Origin: Bradyrhizobium sp. MOS002
Lineage (GTDB): Bacteria; Pseudomonadota; Alphaproteobacteria; Rhizobiales; Xanthobacteraceae
Assembly: GCF_003020115.1 (NCBI RefSeq)
Contig: NZ_PYFX01000004.1
Span: 372,001 to 436,000 of the forward strand
Direction: 5' to 3'
DNA: 64,000 bases
The translations under genes were made by a program, and so were the position numbers. Positions 1-8,492 of this stretch are shown here, piece after piece (position 1 is the stretch's first letter; every line of letters starts with the position of its first letter). Under the pieces are notes generated by a model. That model had not been told where the DNA came from, searched no databases, and saw only the letters and a program-made list of their open reading frames with translations.

Positions 1-1060
1 GGCCCTTGCCGAACAGCGCATCGTCGGTCGGAAGCTCCTTCATCTTGGCGACGACCTTGGCGCCGTCGTGCGGATTGCCGCCGAGGGCGTCCATCGCCTT
101 CAGAAGATGCAGCACGGCCGCGTAATTGCCGGCCTGCGTCATCGAGGGCATCGCCTTGTTGGCGACCTTCTCCTGGAACCGCTTCGAGAAGGCGCGCGTG
201 CCTTCGTTGAGATCCCAATAGAAGGATTCGGTGAAGGTCAGGCCGTGCGCGGTCTTCAGACCCAGCGAGTGGACGTCGTTGATGAACAGCAACAGCGCCG
301 CGAGCTTCTGGCCGCCTTCGACGATGCCGAACTCGGCCGCCTGCTTGATCGAGTTGGTGGTGTCGCCGCCGGCATTGGCGAGGCCGACGATCTTCGCCTT
401 CGAGTTCTGCGCCTGCAGCAGGAAGGAGGAGAAGTCCGACGTGTTGAGCGGATGCTTGACGCCGCCCAGCACCTTGCCGCCGTTCGCGGTGACGACCGCG
501 CTGGTGTCACGCTCGAGCGCGGCACCGAAGGCGTAGTCGGCGGTCAGGAAGAACCAGCTGTCGCCGCCGGCCTTGGTCAGCGCCTTGCCGGTGCCGTTGG
601 CGAGCATGTAGGTGTCGTAAGTATAGGAGATGGTGTTGGCGTTGCAGGCCTTGCCGGTGAGGTCGGCGCTGGCGCCGCCATTGTTGAGCAGGACCGCGTT
701 CTTTTCCTTGACGACGTTGCTGACGGCCAGCGCCACGCCGGAGTTCGGGGTGTCGGCGATCACATCGACCTTCTGGGTGTCGATCCATTGCCGCGCGATG
801 TTGACGCCGACGTCCGGCTTGTTCTGGTGGTCGCCGCTGATCACTTCGATCTTCCAGCCCTTGGCGCGGAGACCGGAATCTTCCACCGCCATGTTGACCG
901 CGGCCACGGCGCCGGGGCCGCCGATGTCGGCATAGAGGCTGGACATGTCGTTGAGCACGCCGATCGTGACCGACTTCTCCTGGGCGAAGGCGGATGTGGC
1001 AAAACCGAAGGCGGCACAGGCCAGAAGGGCCGCAGAGCGGCGCGCGAACGTCGTCGTCAT
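1..1060 (-). CDS. Branched-chain amino acid-type ABC transporter substrate-binding protein (3' end cut by window edge)
   Basis: The minus-strand frame is open from the start codon at 1060 to the window edge, giving 353 residues without the C-terminus. A signal peptide (MTTTFARRSAALLACAAFGF, cleavage near SAFAQ at residue 27) is followed by the VTIGVLNDMSSLYADIGGPG opening typical of Peripla_BP_6 (LivJ/LivK-like) receptors. The start is supported by GGAGGAAA seven bases upstream. These lipid- or periplasm-held receptors deliver ligand to a high-affinity ABC importer; the ligand cannot be read from sequence, since the family also binds amides, aromatics and short-chain acids. Permease and ATPase genes are not in view and could lie beyond the left edge. 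The family call is strong, the substrate unknown. Confidence 0.88.
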   Translation of the reverse strand, partial: MTTTFARRSAALLACAAFGFATSAFAQEKSVTIGVLNDMSSLYADIGGPGAVAAVNMAVEDSGLRAKGWKIEVISGDHQNKPDVGVNIARQWIDTQKVDVIADTPNSGVALAVSNVVKEKNAVLLNNGGASADLTGKACNANTISYTYDTYMLANGTGKALTKAGGDSWFFLTADYAFGAALERDTSAVVTANGGKVLGGVKHPLNTSDFSSFLLQAQNSKAKIVGLANAGGDTTNSIKQAAEFGIVEGGQKLAALLLFINDVHSLGLKTAHGLTFTESFYWDLNEGTRAFSKRFQEKVANKAMPSMTQAGNYAAVLHLLKAMDALGGNPHDGAKVVAKMKELPTDDALFGKG

Positions 1061-1169
1061 AAAAGGTTTCCTCCATTGTCAAACATGCGGACAGCTCTCT
1101 TGAATGGGAGCCTTGTTCCGGCTGATGGCTCTACCGTGTCCCACGGCCGGCGGCAATGCGCCTAAAGCC

Positions 1170-1196
1170 GGATGACGCTGCGTCGTAGCGTCATCC
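1170..1196 (-). terminator. Hairpin terminator downstream of the NHL-repeat gene
   Basis: A perfect 10-bp stem (GGATGACGCT / AGCGTCATCC) with a 7-nt loop sits 35 bases past the stop codon of the NHL gene. Read on the minus strand it is followed by GGCTTTAG, so the U-tract is weak. Its place between two minus-strand genes suggests it insulates the downstream binding-protein gene. Confidence 0.6.
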
Positions 1197-1230
1197 ATCG
1201 GTTAACTTTTGGGCAAAATGCGTCGAGACG

Positions 1231-2379
1231 CTATTTCAGCGCGTCCGATGTCAGCTTGAATTTCTGGATGCGCTTTCCGGTGTCGACCTCGGCGGTATAG
1301 ACGTTACCCTTGGTATCGATCGCCATGGCGTGCACCCAGTGGAATTGTCCGGCATTGCGGCCGTTGTGGCCGAAGCTGCCGACCACGCTGCCGTCCTCGC
1401 GCCTGATCACCCTGATCTCATTGTTTTCGCCGTCCGCACTGAGCAGCCAGGTCTGCTTCGGATCGGGCCAGACCGCGATGTCCCACACCGCGCCGTTGCC
1501 GAGCGTGTTCTTCTCGAAGAAGAACTCCTTCACGAAGCTGCCGTCCTTCTTGAACACCTGGATGCGGTTGTTGATGCGGTCGCAGACGTAGACGAGACCG
1601 TCGTTGGCGAGCTTCACGCAGTGGACGGGATTGCCGAACTGCTGGGACACCGGCGCCTTGGGATCGTACGCCGCTTGCTTGGTGTCGTCGGGCTTGTTGC
1701 CGTAGGCGCCCCAGTGCCGCTTGTAGGCGAGCGTGGTTGCGTCGAACACGATGACGCGGCGGTTGCCATAGCCGTCGGCGACGTAGATTTCGTTGGCGGC
1801 CTTGTCGATCGCGGTCTCCGCGGGCTTGCCGAGCTGCGTCGTGTCGTTGCTGCCGAGGCTCGGCGCGATCTTGCCGATCTGGGCGACGAACTTGCCGTCG
1901 AGCGAAAACTTCAGGATCGCATTGTCGTTGTCGGCATTGCCGCCGACCCAGACGAAGCCGCGTTCGTCGACCTCGATGCCGTGCTCGCGGCCGACCCATT
2001 CATAGCCTTCGCCCGCGCCGCCCCACGATCGCAGCAGATTGCCGTCGCTGTCGAATTCGAGCACCGGCGGCGCCGAGACGCAGCATTTCGAGCGCGGCGG
2101 GGTGAGGCTCGCGCCTTTCTCGTCATCGGTGAGCGAGCGGGGCCGATGGATCACCCAGATGTGGCCTTGCCAGTCGACGGTGATGCCGCCGACCTGGCCG
2201 AGGATCCAGTAGTTCGGCAACGGCTTTGGCCAGGAGGCATCGACCGCGAAGGTCGGGACATCGCCGGCGGTCGCGGTGCCCGGAGCCGCAAACGCGACGG
2301 CCGCGATCAGGACGGAGAAGACGCGAGAGACATTTGCGAGCGCACGCTTAAAGCCTGCGCGATTCCGCCATGGTGCCAT
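1231..2379 (-). CDS. Secreted NHL-repeat beta-propeller protein
   Basis: 382 residues with an N-terminal signal peptide (about residues 1-39, ending at TATAG). Repeated blades of the form G-I-x-V-D-x-x-G-x-x-W-V (near residues 65-75 and 135-150) and A-I-D-x-x-G-N-V-Y (near 350-360) identify a six-bladed NHL propeller, as in peptidyl-alpha-hydroxyglycine lyase-like proteins. Such proteins are periplasmic or secreted binding platforms; some are lyases or lactonases, but no catalytic set can be assigned here. The start has a strong GGGAGG site. It stands alone between an SDR gene upstream and a terminator downstream. Function unknown beyond the fold. Confidence 0.8.
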   Translation of the reverse strand: MAPWRNRAGFKRALANVSRVFSVLIAAVAFAAPGTATAGDVPTFAVDASWPKPLPNYWILGQVGGITVDWQGHIWVIHRPRSLTDDEKGASLTPPRSKCCVSAPPVLEFDSDGNLLRSWGGAGEGYEWVGREHGIEVDERGFVWVGGNADNDNAILKFSLDGKFVAQIGKIAPSLGSNDTTQLGKPAETAIDKAANEIYVADGYGNRRVIVFDATTLAYKRHWGAYGNKPDDTKQAAYDPKAPVSQQFGNPVHCVKLANDGLVYVCDRINNRIQVFKKDGSFVKEFFFEKNTLGNGAVWDIAVWPDPKQTWLLSADGENNEIRVIRREDGSVVGSFGHNGRNAGQFHWVHAMAIDTKGNVYTAEVDTGKRIQKFKLTSDALK

Positions 2380-2456
2380 GGCAACCTCCCTTTATGGCCT
2401 GCGGCTTGCTGCCGCTTGAGCGCGGGCAGTCAATCGCGGGGAGGCCGTCAAGTCAA

Positions 2457-3197
2457 TCAGGCCGGAGAGCGGAAGCTCATCAGGCTGCGGGTCTTGTAGT
2501 CGTAGAACTTGCCGGTCTCGGTCCAGTCCGGCGCGCACATCGGAACGATCAATTCGGCGACCTGCTCCGCGGTATCGAGCGTCGCCGGATCTTCGCCCGG
2601 CATCAGCGTGGCGCGCATCCGAGTGCGGACCGGGCCCGGATTGAACAAATTGACGCGCAGCTTCGTGTTCGCGGTCTCCTGCGCCCAGGCGCGCGCCAGC
2701 GTTTCCAGCGCCGCCTTGGAGGCGGCGTAGGGGCTGACATAGGCAGTCGCCTTGTTGGCCGCGCCGGAGGTGATGAACACCGCGCGGCCGGCGTCGGACT
2801 GCTTCAGCAGCGGCTCCATGCAGCGGATCATCTGGAAGTTCGCGGAGACGTTCACCGCCATCACATCGGTAAAGGCCTTCAGCTCGATATGGCCGATCGG
2901 CGAGGAGGGGCCGAGCACGCCGGCATTGCCGACGAGGATGTCGAGCTTGCCGTAGCGTTCGTGCAGGCCGGCGCCGAGCCGCGCGATGCCGTCGGAATCG
3001 GTGAGGTTGAGCGGCACCAGCGTGGCGCTACCGCCGTCCTTGCGGATCTCGTCGTCGAGCTCTTCCAGCCCGCCCTGCGTGCGCGCCACAGCGACGATAT
3101 GCGCGCCGGCCCTGGCCAGCGCCTTTGCCGTGGCGAAGCCGATGCCGCGCGAGGCGCCGGTGACGAGAGCGATGCGGTTGGCGAGGGGATTTGTCAT
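2457..3197 (-). CDS. Short-chain dehydrogenase/reductase (SDR)
   Basis: 246 residues, the usual length of a classical SDR. The Rossmann nucleotide-binding motif TGASRGIG is at residues 13-20, the NAG motif at 91-93, and the catalytic Ser144, Tyr157 and Lys161 (YAASK) are all present, so the enzyme should be an active NAD(P)H-dependent oxidoreductase in the cytoplasm. The ending and overall sequence resemble the SDR that accompanies purF in many rhizobial genomes. It is downstream of purF on the same strand but separated by a palindromic repeat. Substrate cannot be inferred. Confidence 0.88.
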   Translation of the reverse strand: MTNPLANRIALVTGASRGIGFATAKALARAGAHIVAVARTQGGLEELDDEIRKDGGSATLVPLNLTDSDGIARLGAGLHERYGKLDILVGNAGVLGPSSPIGHIELKAFTDVMAVNVSANFQMIRCMEPLLKQSDAGRAVFITSGAANKATAYVSPYAASKAALETLARAWAQETANTKLRVNLFNPGPVRTRMRATLMPGEDPATLDTAEQVAELIVPMCAPDWTETGKFYDYKTRSLMSFRSPA

Positions 3198-3215
3198 CGA
3201 GATGTTCTATCCAGC

Positions 3216-3337
3216 GTCGTCCTGGCGAAAGCCAGGACCCATACGCCGTGACGTTTATGGCTAAGGAAGATGATTGTCACACCTTCTTCAAACCACAGAG
3301 GCCTGTGGTAATGGGTCCTGGCTTTCGCCAGGACGAC
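3216..3337. repeat. Palindromic intergenic repeat (REP-like) between purF and the SDR gene
   Basis: Two arms at 3216-3242 and 3311-3337 are perfect 27-base inverted copies. Each arm is itself a hairpin (TCCTGGC GAAA GCCAGGA). Between them lies a further small stem (ACCACAG / CTGTGGT, about 3292-3309). The arm sequence is a common dispersed intergenic repeat in Bradyrhizobium-type genomes (from memory). It probably acts as a strong RNA structure at the purF 3' end and may stop transcription or protect the transcript. Confidence 0.8.
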
Positions 3338-3341
3338 GAGC

Positions 3342-4847
3342 TTAGCTCGCTTCCGCCAGCAGCGACAATTGCCGCGGCTGCTGCTCGGTCTGGGTCTGGT
3401 CGGTGAGGTGGGTCGGATAGGCCCCGGTGAAGCAATGATCCGAGAATTTCGGATTGGCGGGGTCGCGGCCGGGCTCGCCCATGGCGCGGTACATGCCGTC
3501 GATCGACAGGAAGGCGAGCGAGTCGGCGCCGATGATCTCGCGCATCTCTTCGAGTGAATGTGTCGCCGCAAGAAGACCACCGCGGTCCGGCAGGTCGATG
3601 CCGTAATAGTCGGGATAGAGGATCGGCGGCGAGGCGAGGCGGAAGTGCACTTCCTTGGCGCCGGCATCGCGCATCATGCGCACGATCTTCTTCGAGGTGG
3701 TGCCGCGCACCAGCGAATCGTCGATCAGGATGATGCGCTTGCCTTCGATCGCGGCGCGGTTGGCCGAATGCTTCATGCGCACGCCGAGTTCGCGCACGCT
3801 CTGGGTCGGCTGGATGAAGGTGCGGCCGACATAGTGGTTGCGGATGATGCCGAGTTCGAACGGCACGCCGGAATGCTGGCTGTAACCGAGGGCGGCGGGC
3901 ACGCCGGAATCCGGCACCGGCACCACGACGTCGACTTCGACATGGCTTTCACGCGCGAGCTGCGCGCCGAAGGCTTTGCGGACGTCGTACACCGAGCGGC
4001 CGCCGACGATGGAGTCCGGCCGCGAAAAGTAGATGTATTCGAAGATGCAGGGCCGCGGCGGCTTCGGCGGGAACGGCTTGTGGCTGTGCGCGCCGGCCTC
4101 GTCGAACACGATGATTTCGCCGGGCTCGATGTCACGAACATATTTGGCGCCGATCATGTCGAGCGCGCAGGTTTCCGAGGTCAGGATGGGGCGGCCGTCG
4201 AGGTCGCCGAGCACCAGCGGGCGGATGCCGAGCGGATCGCGCGCGCCGACCAGCTTCTTGTTGGTCATCGCCACCAGGGCATAGGCGCCTTCGATCTCGC
4301 GCAGCGCTTCGATGAAGCGATCGATGAAGCGGCTGCGTCTCGACTGCGCCACCAGGTGCAGGATCACTTCGGTGTCGTTGGTGGATTGCATCATGGCGCC
4401 GTTGCGCACCAGTTCGCGGCGCAGGCTCAGCCCGTTGGTGAGGTTGCCGTTGTGGCCGACCGCGAAACCGCCGGCATTGAGTTCGGCGAACAGCGGCTGC
4501 ACGTTGCGCAGGATGTTGCCGCCAGTCGTGGAATAGCGCACATGGCCGACCGCGAGATTGCCGGGGAGGCGCTCGATCACCTCGCGGCGGGAGAAGGTGT
4601 CGCCGACTAGGCCGAGCCGCTTCTCCGAGTGAAACCGCGAGCCGTCATAGGAGACGATGCCGGCAGCTTCCTGGCCGCGATGCTGAAGGGCGTGGAGGCC
4701 GAGCGCCGTGATGGCGGCGGCATCGGGGTGGCCGTAGATGCCGAAGACGCCGCATTCCTCCCGCAGCGTATCCCCCTCCAGATCGTCTTGAAGTTCCAGC
4801 GCGGCCGGGCCGAGATCAAGTAGGGCGTCCTGGTCAGGATTTCGCAT
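3342..4847 (-). CDS. purF: Amidophosphoribosyltransferase
   Basis: First committed step of purine synthesis: transfers glutamine-derived ammonia to PRPP to give 5-phosphoribosylamine. 501 residues. The N-terminal nucleophile is Cys32, preceded by an acidic propeptide (ending LREE) that must be cleaved off, as in Bacillus-type PurF. The class II glutaminase domain follows (GHVRYSTTGG near 101-110, GHNGNLTN near 131-138, STNDTE near 155-160) and the PRPP-binding loop (ILIDDSLVRGTTS) is at about 373-385. It is downstream of cvpA in the conserved radA-cvpA-purF order. All key residues seen are intact. Confidence 0.97.
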   Translation of the reverse strand: MRNPDQDALLDLGPAALELQDDLEGDTLREECGVFGIYGHPDAAAITALGLHALQHRGQEAAGIVSYDGSRFHSEKRLGLVGDTFSRREVIERLPGNLAVGHVRYSTTGGNILRNVQPLFAELNAGGFAVGHNGNLTNGLSLRRELVRNGAMMQSTNDTEVILHLVAQSRRSRFIDRFIEALREIEGAYALVAMTNKKLVGARDPLGIRPLVLGDLDGRPILTSETCALDMIGAKYVRDIEPGEIIVFDEAGAHSHKPFPPKPPRPCIFEYIYFSRPDSIVGGRSVYDVRKAFGAQLARESHVEVDVVVPVPDSGVPAALGYSQHSGVPFELGIIRNHYVGRTFIQPTQSVRELGVRMKHSANRAAIEGKRIILIDDSLVRGTTSKKIVRMMRDAGAKEVHFRLASPPILYPDYYGIDLPDRGGLLAATHSLEEMREIIGADSLAFLSIDGMYRAMGEPGRDPANPKFSDHCFTGAYPTHLTDQTQTEQQPRQLSLLAEAS

Positions 4848-4875
4848 CTCGTCCGAGCCTCTCGTTAGGGCTTTA

Positions 4876-5505
4876 TCAACGCGCCGCGGGTTTCTCGATC
4901 AGCTTTTTAAGGCTGTCACGAGCCGGTTTGCTGTATCCGTCGCCACTGCCCGAAGGCTGTTGCTCGGAATCAGTCTGCTCTTCATCTGGTTTGTTTTTCT
5001 TGAATCTCTTCAAGATGGTGTTCTCGGGGTCGTCAGGCAAGAGGGCCATCAGCCAATCGCCGGTTCCCTGGAGCACCACGCGGGATTTGGCCCCCGTGAC
5101 CCAATCCGGGCGCTGCTTGTCCGGCACCAGCCAGGTGAAGAACAGGAAGGCGACCACGACGATCAAAAGCCCGCGCGCCAGCCCGAACAGAAAGCCGAGG
5201 GTGCGGTCCAGTGCGCCGATGCGCGAATCCAGGATCATGTCGGAGATCCGGACCGTGATCACGGAGACCACGACCAGGGTGCCCACGAACACGCCGGCGA
5301 CCACGACCACGCTCGCGACGGTATCGTTGTTGAAATAGGTCTTTGCGGTCGGCAGCAGCTTCGAGAACGAATAAAGGGTGACGATCGCCGCCGTGCCCCA
5401 GGCCGCGATCGACAGGATTTCGCGCATGAAGCCGCGAACCATGGCGAGCAGGCCCGAAATCAGCATCACACCGAGCAGGATCAGGTCGAGGATGGTTACT
5501 GGCAT
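4876..5505 (-). CDS. cvpA: CvpA family inner-membrane protein
   Basis: 209 residues. The N-terminal ILDLILLGVMLISGLLAMVR and the GALDRTLGFLFGLARGLLIV segment are the CvpA/colicin V production signature, with about four membrane spans in the first 130 residues and a charged soluble tail. CvpA proteins sit in the inner membrane and are linked to envelope homeostasis and, in E. coli, to colicin V export; the molecular job is not settled. The gene is 28 bases upstream of purF, a pairing found across proteobacteria, so the two are probably co-transcribed. Confidence 0.93.
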   Translation of the reverse strand: MPVTILDLILLGVMLISGLLAMVRGFMREILSIAAWGTAAIVTLYSFSKLLPTAKTYFNNDTVASVVVVAGVFVGTLVVVSVITVRISDMILDSRIGALDRTLGFLFGLARGLLIVVVAFLFFTWLVPDKQRPDWVTGAKSRVVLQGTGDWLMALLPDDPENTILKRFKKNKPDEEQTDSEQQPSGSGDGYSKPARDSLKKLIEKPAAR

Positions 5506-5670
5506 CGGCTGGTCTGGTCCGCTCGTACTTCAAGGTGCTCAGCGAATCGGTGCTTGGCCGCCGCCCTAAGTGAGGGCCAGACGACGTTCCCGGCAAGGCC
5601 GCAACCACGCAATCCCATGCTGCTTTTGTGACGGCTGTATAGCGGCGAGGGCGGGGGACGTCACCACCGG

Positions 5671-7116
5671 CTAACCCTCTCCACGGCGGAATCTTGCCGG
5701 TGTGGCATTTTTCTCTGCCGGAGCGCTCGGCTCGCCCCGCCGGGAGCCGCGCGCGGCGATCTCGGCGACCAATGTCGTCAGGCTGTTGATCGCGTTCAGC
5801 GACAGGCCGGCATCGCCGCCGGCTTCGCCCCGGGCCGATTCGGGCAGCACGGCACGCTGAAAGCCGAGTTTTGCCGCTTCTTTCAGCCGGGCCGGGGTCT
5901 GCGCCACCGGGCGCACCACGCCGGACAGCGAGATCTCGCCGAAATAGACCGCATCGGAGGGTAACTGCGCATTAACCAGCGAGGACACCAGCGCCGCCGC
6001 GGCCGCCAGATCAGCCGCGGGCTCGTGGATGCGCAGGCCGCCCGCGACGTTCAGATAGACGTCGTGGCCGGACAGCTTGACCCCGCAATGGGCTTCCAGC
6101 ACCGCCAGCACCATCGACAGCCGGCTCGGATCCCAGCCGACCACGGCCCGTCGCGGGGTGCCGAGCGAGGTTGGCGCCACCAGCGCCTGCAATTCGACCA
6201 GAACGGGCCTTGTGCCCTCGATGCCCGCGAAGACTGCGGTGCCGGGCGTGCCGAGATCGCGCTCCGACAAAAACAGCTCCGAAGGATTGGTGACCTCGCG
6301 CAGACCAAGCCCGGTCATCTCGAACACGCCGATCTCGTCGGTCGGCCCGAAACGATTCTTCACCGCACGCAGGATGCGGAATTGCTGCGAGCCCTCGCCC
6401 TCGAACGACAGCACGGCATCGACCATGTGCTCGACCACGCGAGGGCCTGCGATCTGTCCGTCCTTGGTGACATGGCCGACCAGGATGATGGCCGCGCCGG
6501 TCCTTTTTGCAAAACGAATCAGGGCCTGCGCCGAGGCGCGCACCTGCGTCACCGTGCCGGGCGCCGATTCCACCGTGTCGGTCCACATCGTCTGGATCGA
6601 ATCGATCACGATCAGCCGGGGCACCGCGCCTTCGGACAGCGTCGAGACGATGTCCTCGACAGACGTCTCGGCTGCGAGCTGCACCGGCGCGTCCGACAGC
6701 CCGAGCCGTTCGGCGCGTAGCCGAACCTGCGCGACCGCCTCTTCGCCGGAGATGTAGACGACGCGGTGCCCGGCGCGCGCGAGCAGGCTTGTGGCCTGCG
6801 TCAGCAGCGTCGACTTGCCGATGCCGGGATCGCCGCCGACCAGAAGCACCGAGCCGCGGACGAAGCCGCCACCGGTCACGCGATCGAGCTCCGTCATGCC
6901 CGAGGACAGGCGCGGCGCGTCCTGGGTTTTTCCGGACAGGCTCTCCAGCGCGAAGGTCCGCCCCTTGCGCTTGGAGCGGATCGACACCGGCACGCTGCCG
7001 GTCGTGTCCTCCTCGGCCAGCGTATTCCACTCGCCGCAGGACTCGCACTTGCCCTGCCAGCGGTTATAGGCCGCGCCGCAGTTCTGGCAGACGAAGGAAA
7101 GCGTGTTCTTGGCCAT
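5671..7116 (-). CDS. radA: DNA repair protein RadA (Sms)
   Basis: RecA-like ATPase that promotes branch migration of recombination intermediates. From the chosen start (MAKNTLSF) it has 481 residues. A zinc finger (C10, C13, C24, C27), Walker A (GDPGIGKST, 95-103), the RadA-specific KNRFG motif (253-257) and a C-terminal Lon-like domain are present in order. The open frame extends 37 codons further upstream, but that stretch contains a direct DNA repeat and does not look like RadA, while MAKNTLSF is the usual family beginning. No strong ribosome site precedes either start. It lies upstream of cvpA with a 165-base gap. Confidence 0.95.
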   Translation of the reverse strand: MAKNTLSFVCQNCGAAYNRWQGKCESCGEWNTLAEEDTTGSVPVSIRSKRKGRTFALESLSGKTQDAPRLSSGMTELDRVTGGGFVRGSVLLVGGDPGIGKSTLLTQATSLLARAGHRVVYISGEEAVAQVRLRAERLGLSDAPVQLAAETSVEDIVSTLSEGAVPRLIVIDSIQTMWTDTVESAPGTVTQVRASAQALIRFAKRTGAAIILVGHVTKDGQIAGPRVVEHMVDAVLSFEGEGSQQFRILRAVKNRFGPTDEIGVFEMTGLGLREVTNPSELFLSERDLGTPGTAVFAGIEGTRPVLVELQALVAPTSLGTPRRAVVGWDPSRLSMVLAVLEAHCGVKLSGHDVYLNVAGGLRIHEPAADLAAAAALVSSLVNAQLPSDAVYFGEISLSGVVRPVAQTPARLKEAAKLGFQRAVLPESARGEAGGDAGLSLNAINSLTTLVAEIAARGSRRGEPSAPAEKNATPARFRRGEG

Positions 7117-7145
7117 GGGGACAGCGAGTCCGGGGACAGCGAGTC
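7117..7145. repeat. Two-copy direct repeat just upstream of radA
   Basis: GGGGACAGCGAGTC occurs at 7117-7130 and again at 7132-7145, with one base between and GGGG following. It abuts the radA start codon. It may reflect slippage; it would add a repeated SLSP/LAVPG-type peptide if radA started further upstream. No function is evident. Confidence 0.6.
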
Positions 7146-7322
7146 GGGGTTTAAGGTTTGCTGATAGCACGGAATGACGGGTCAAGAGAGCGAGCCGAGG
7201 CGCTCCCCGAATATCGCAACTCGGCACGCCTGATACACACTTTGTTAGCTCTATGCCGTCGCCCCGGGCCGGGCTTTGCCAAATGTTAGCGGACGCGGGT
7301 CCAGTTTCGGAACCGATACGGC

Positions 7323-8492
7323 ATGGCGAAACGAATGACAGGACTTTTGCGGATATTGCTCGCTGTGGGCATCGCCTGCGGCGTTCTTATGCCGCCTGGC
7401 GGCGCTGTTGCGGCCGATGCGAAGCGTCTCAACGTCGTCTTCGTCAACCCGGGCAAGACCGGCGAGGTCTATTGGGACATGGTTTCGCAGACCATGCAGG
7501 CCGCCGGCCGCAAGCTCGGCGCGCATGTCGAGGTGCTGACCAGCGAGCGCAATTACCGCACCATGCAGGAGCTGGGGTTAGGCGTGGTGGCACGCAGCGA
7601 CAAGCCCGACTTTCTCATTCTCTCGAACGAGGAATCCGCCGCCGTCCCGATCCTGGAGGCGGCCGAGGCCGCCGGGGTCAAGACGCTGCTGCTCTCGAAC
7701 ACGCTGATCGGCGACGATGCGGCGCGTCTTGGACCGCCGCGCCAAAAGCTCAAGACCTGGCTCGGCGACATCACGACGGATCTTCAGACCGCGGGCGCGC
7801 GGATGGCCAATGCCCTGATCGGCGCGGCGCGCGCCGAGAAATGGCAGAGCCCGGACGGCAAGATCCACATTCTCGGCATCGGTGGCGACGAGATCACCCC
7901 GGCCTCGATCGCGCGCAACGCGGGTCTCAAGCTCGCGGTGGACGCCGCGCCCGACGTCGTGGTGGATCGGATGCTGTTCGCCAACTGGACCCAGTCGGAG
8001 GCCGAGCATGTCACCACGAATTATCTGAGCTGGGCGGCGCGCAAGGAGATCCGGCCGGCGGGCATATGGGCCGGAAACGATCCGATGGCGCTCGGTGCGC
8101 TTCGCGCGGTGATCTCCGCCGGCCTCATGCCCGGGCGGAACATCCAATTGGTCGGCCTCAACTGGTCGGAGGATGCGCTGCGCGAGATCAAGGCGGGCCG
8201 CCTGCTCCTGACCGACGGCGGGCATTTCCTGCTCGGCGGCTGGTCGATCGTTCTCCTGCGCGACTACGCCGATGGCTGCGATTTCGCGGCCGTATCACCG
8301 CGCGTCGAGGTCAAGACGTCCGCGATCACGCGCGACAACCTCGCTGCGGTCACCGATCTCATCACCACGCGCGCCTTCGACCGGATCGATTTCGCACGTT
8401 TCAGGGCCCAAGCAGGACGCTGCGGCCAGTACGACTTTTCCATCGATGCGCTGATTTCGTCGCTGACGCCTCTGGAAGGCGCTGCCGACTGA
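7323..8492 (+). CDS. Periplasmic sugar-type binding protein, coupled to a GGDEF-EAL gene
   Basis: 389 residues with a signal peptide (about 1-31, ending AVAAD) and then a periplasmic-binding-protein type 1 fold (LNVVFVNPGKTGEVYWDMV; GIGGDEITPASIARNAGL; PAGIWAGNDPMALGALRA; GRNIQLVGLNWSEDALREI), the class that includes ribose/galactose receptors and LuxP. There is no ABC permease or ATPase next to it. Its TGA stop overlaps the ATG of the downstream membrane GGDEF-EAL gene (TGATG), so the two are made together. This suggests it senses a ligand for the signalling protein rather than feeding a transporter. The ligand is unknown. Confidence 0.85.
   Translation: MAKRMTGLLRILLAVGIACGVLMPPGGAVAADAKRLNVVFVNPGKTGEVYWDMVSQTMQAAGRKLGAHVEVLTSERNYRTMQELGLGVVARSDKPDFLILSNEESAAVPILEAAEAAGVKTLLLSNTLIGDDAARLGPPRQKLKTWLGDITTDLQTAGARMANALIGAARAEKWQSPDGKIHILGIGGDEITPASIARNAGLKLAVDAAPDVVVDRMLFANWTQSEAEHVTTNYLSWAARKEIRPAGIWAGNDPMALGALRAVISAGLMPGRNIQLVGLNWSEDALREIKAGRLLLTDGGHFLLGGWSIVLLRDYADGCDFAAVSPRVEVKTSAITRDNLAAVTDLITTRAFDRIDFARFRAQAGRCGQYDFSIDALISSLTPLEGAAD

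Noticed and set aside
7253..8491. Apparent in-frame N-terminal extension of the GGDEF-EAL protein over the whole binding-protein gene
   Set aside because: The other frame here encodes a clear signal peptide and binding-protein fold; the extension is low-quality shadow sequence.
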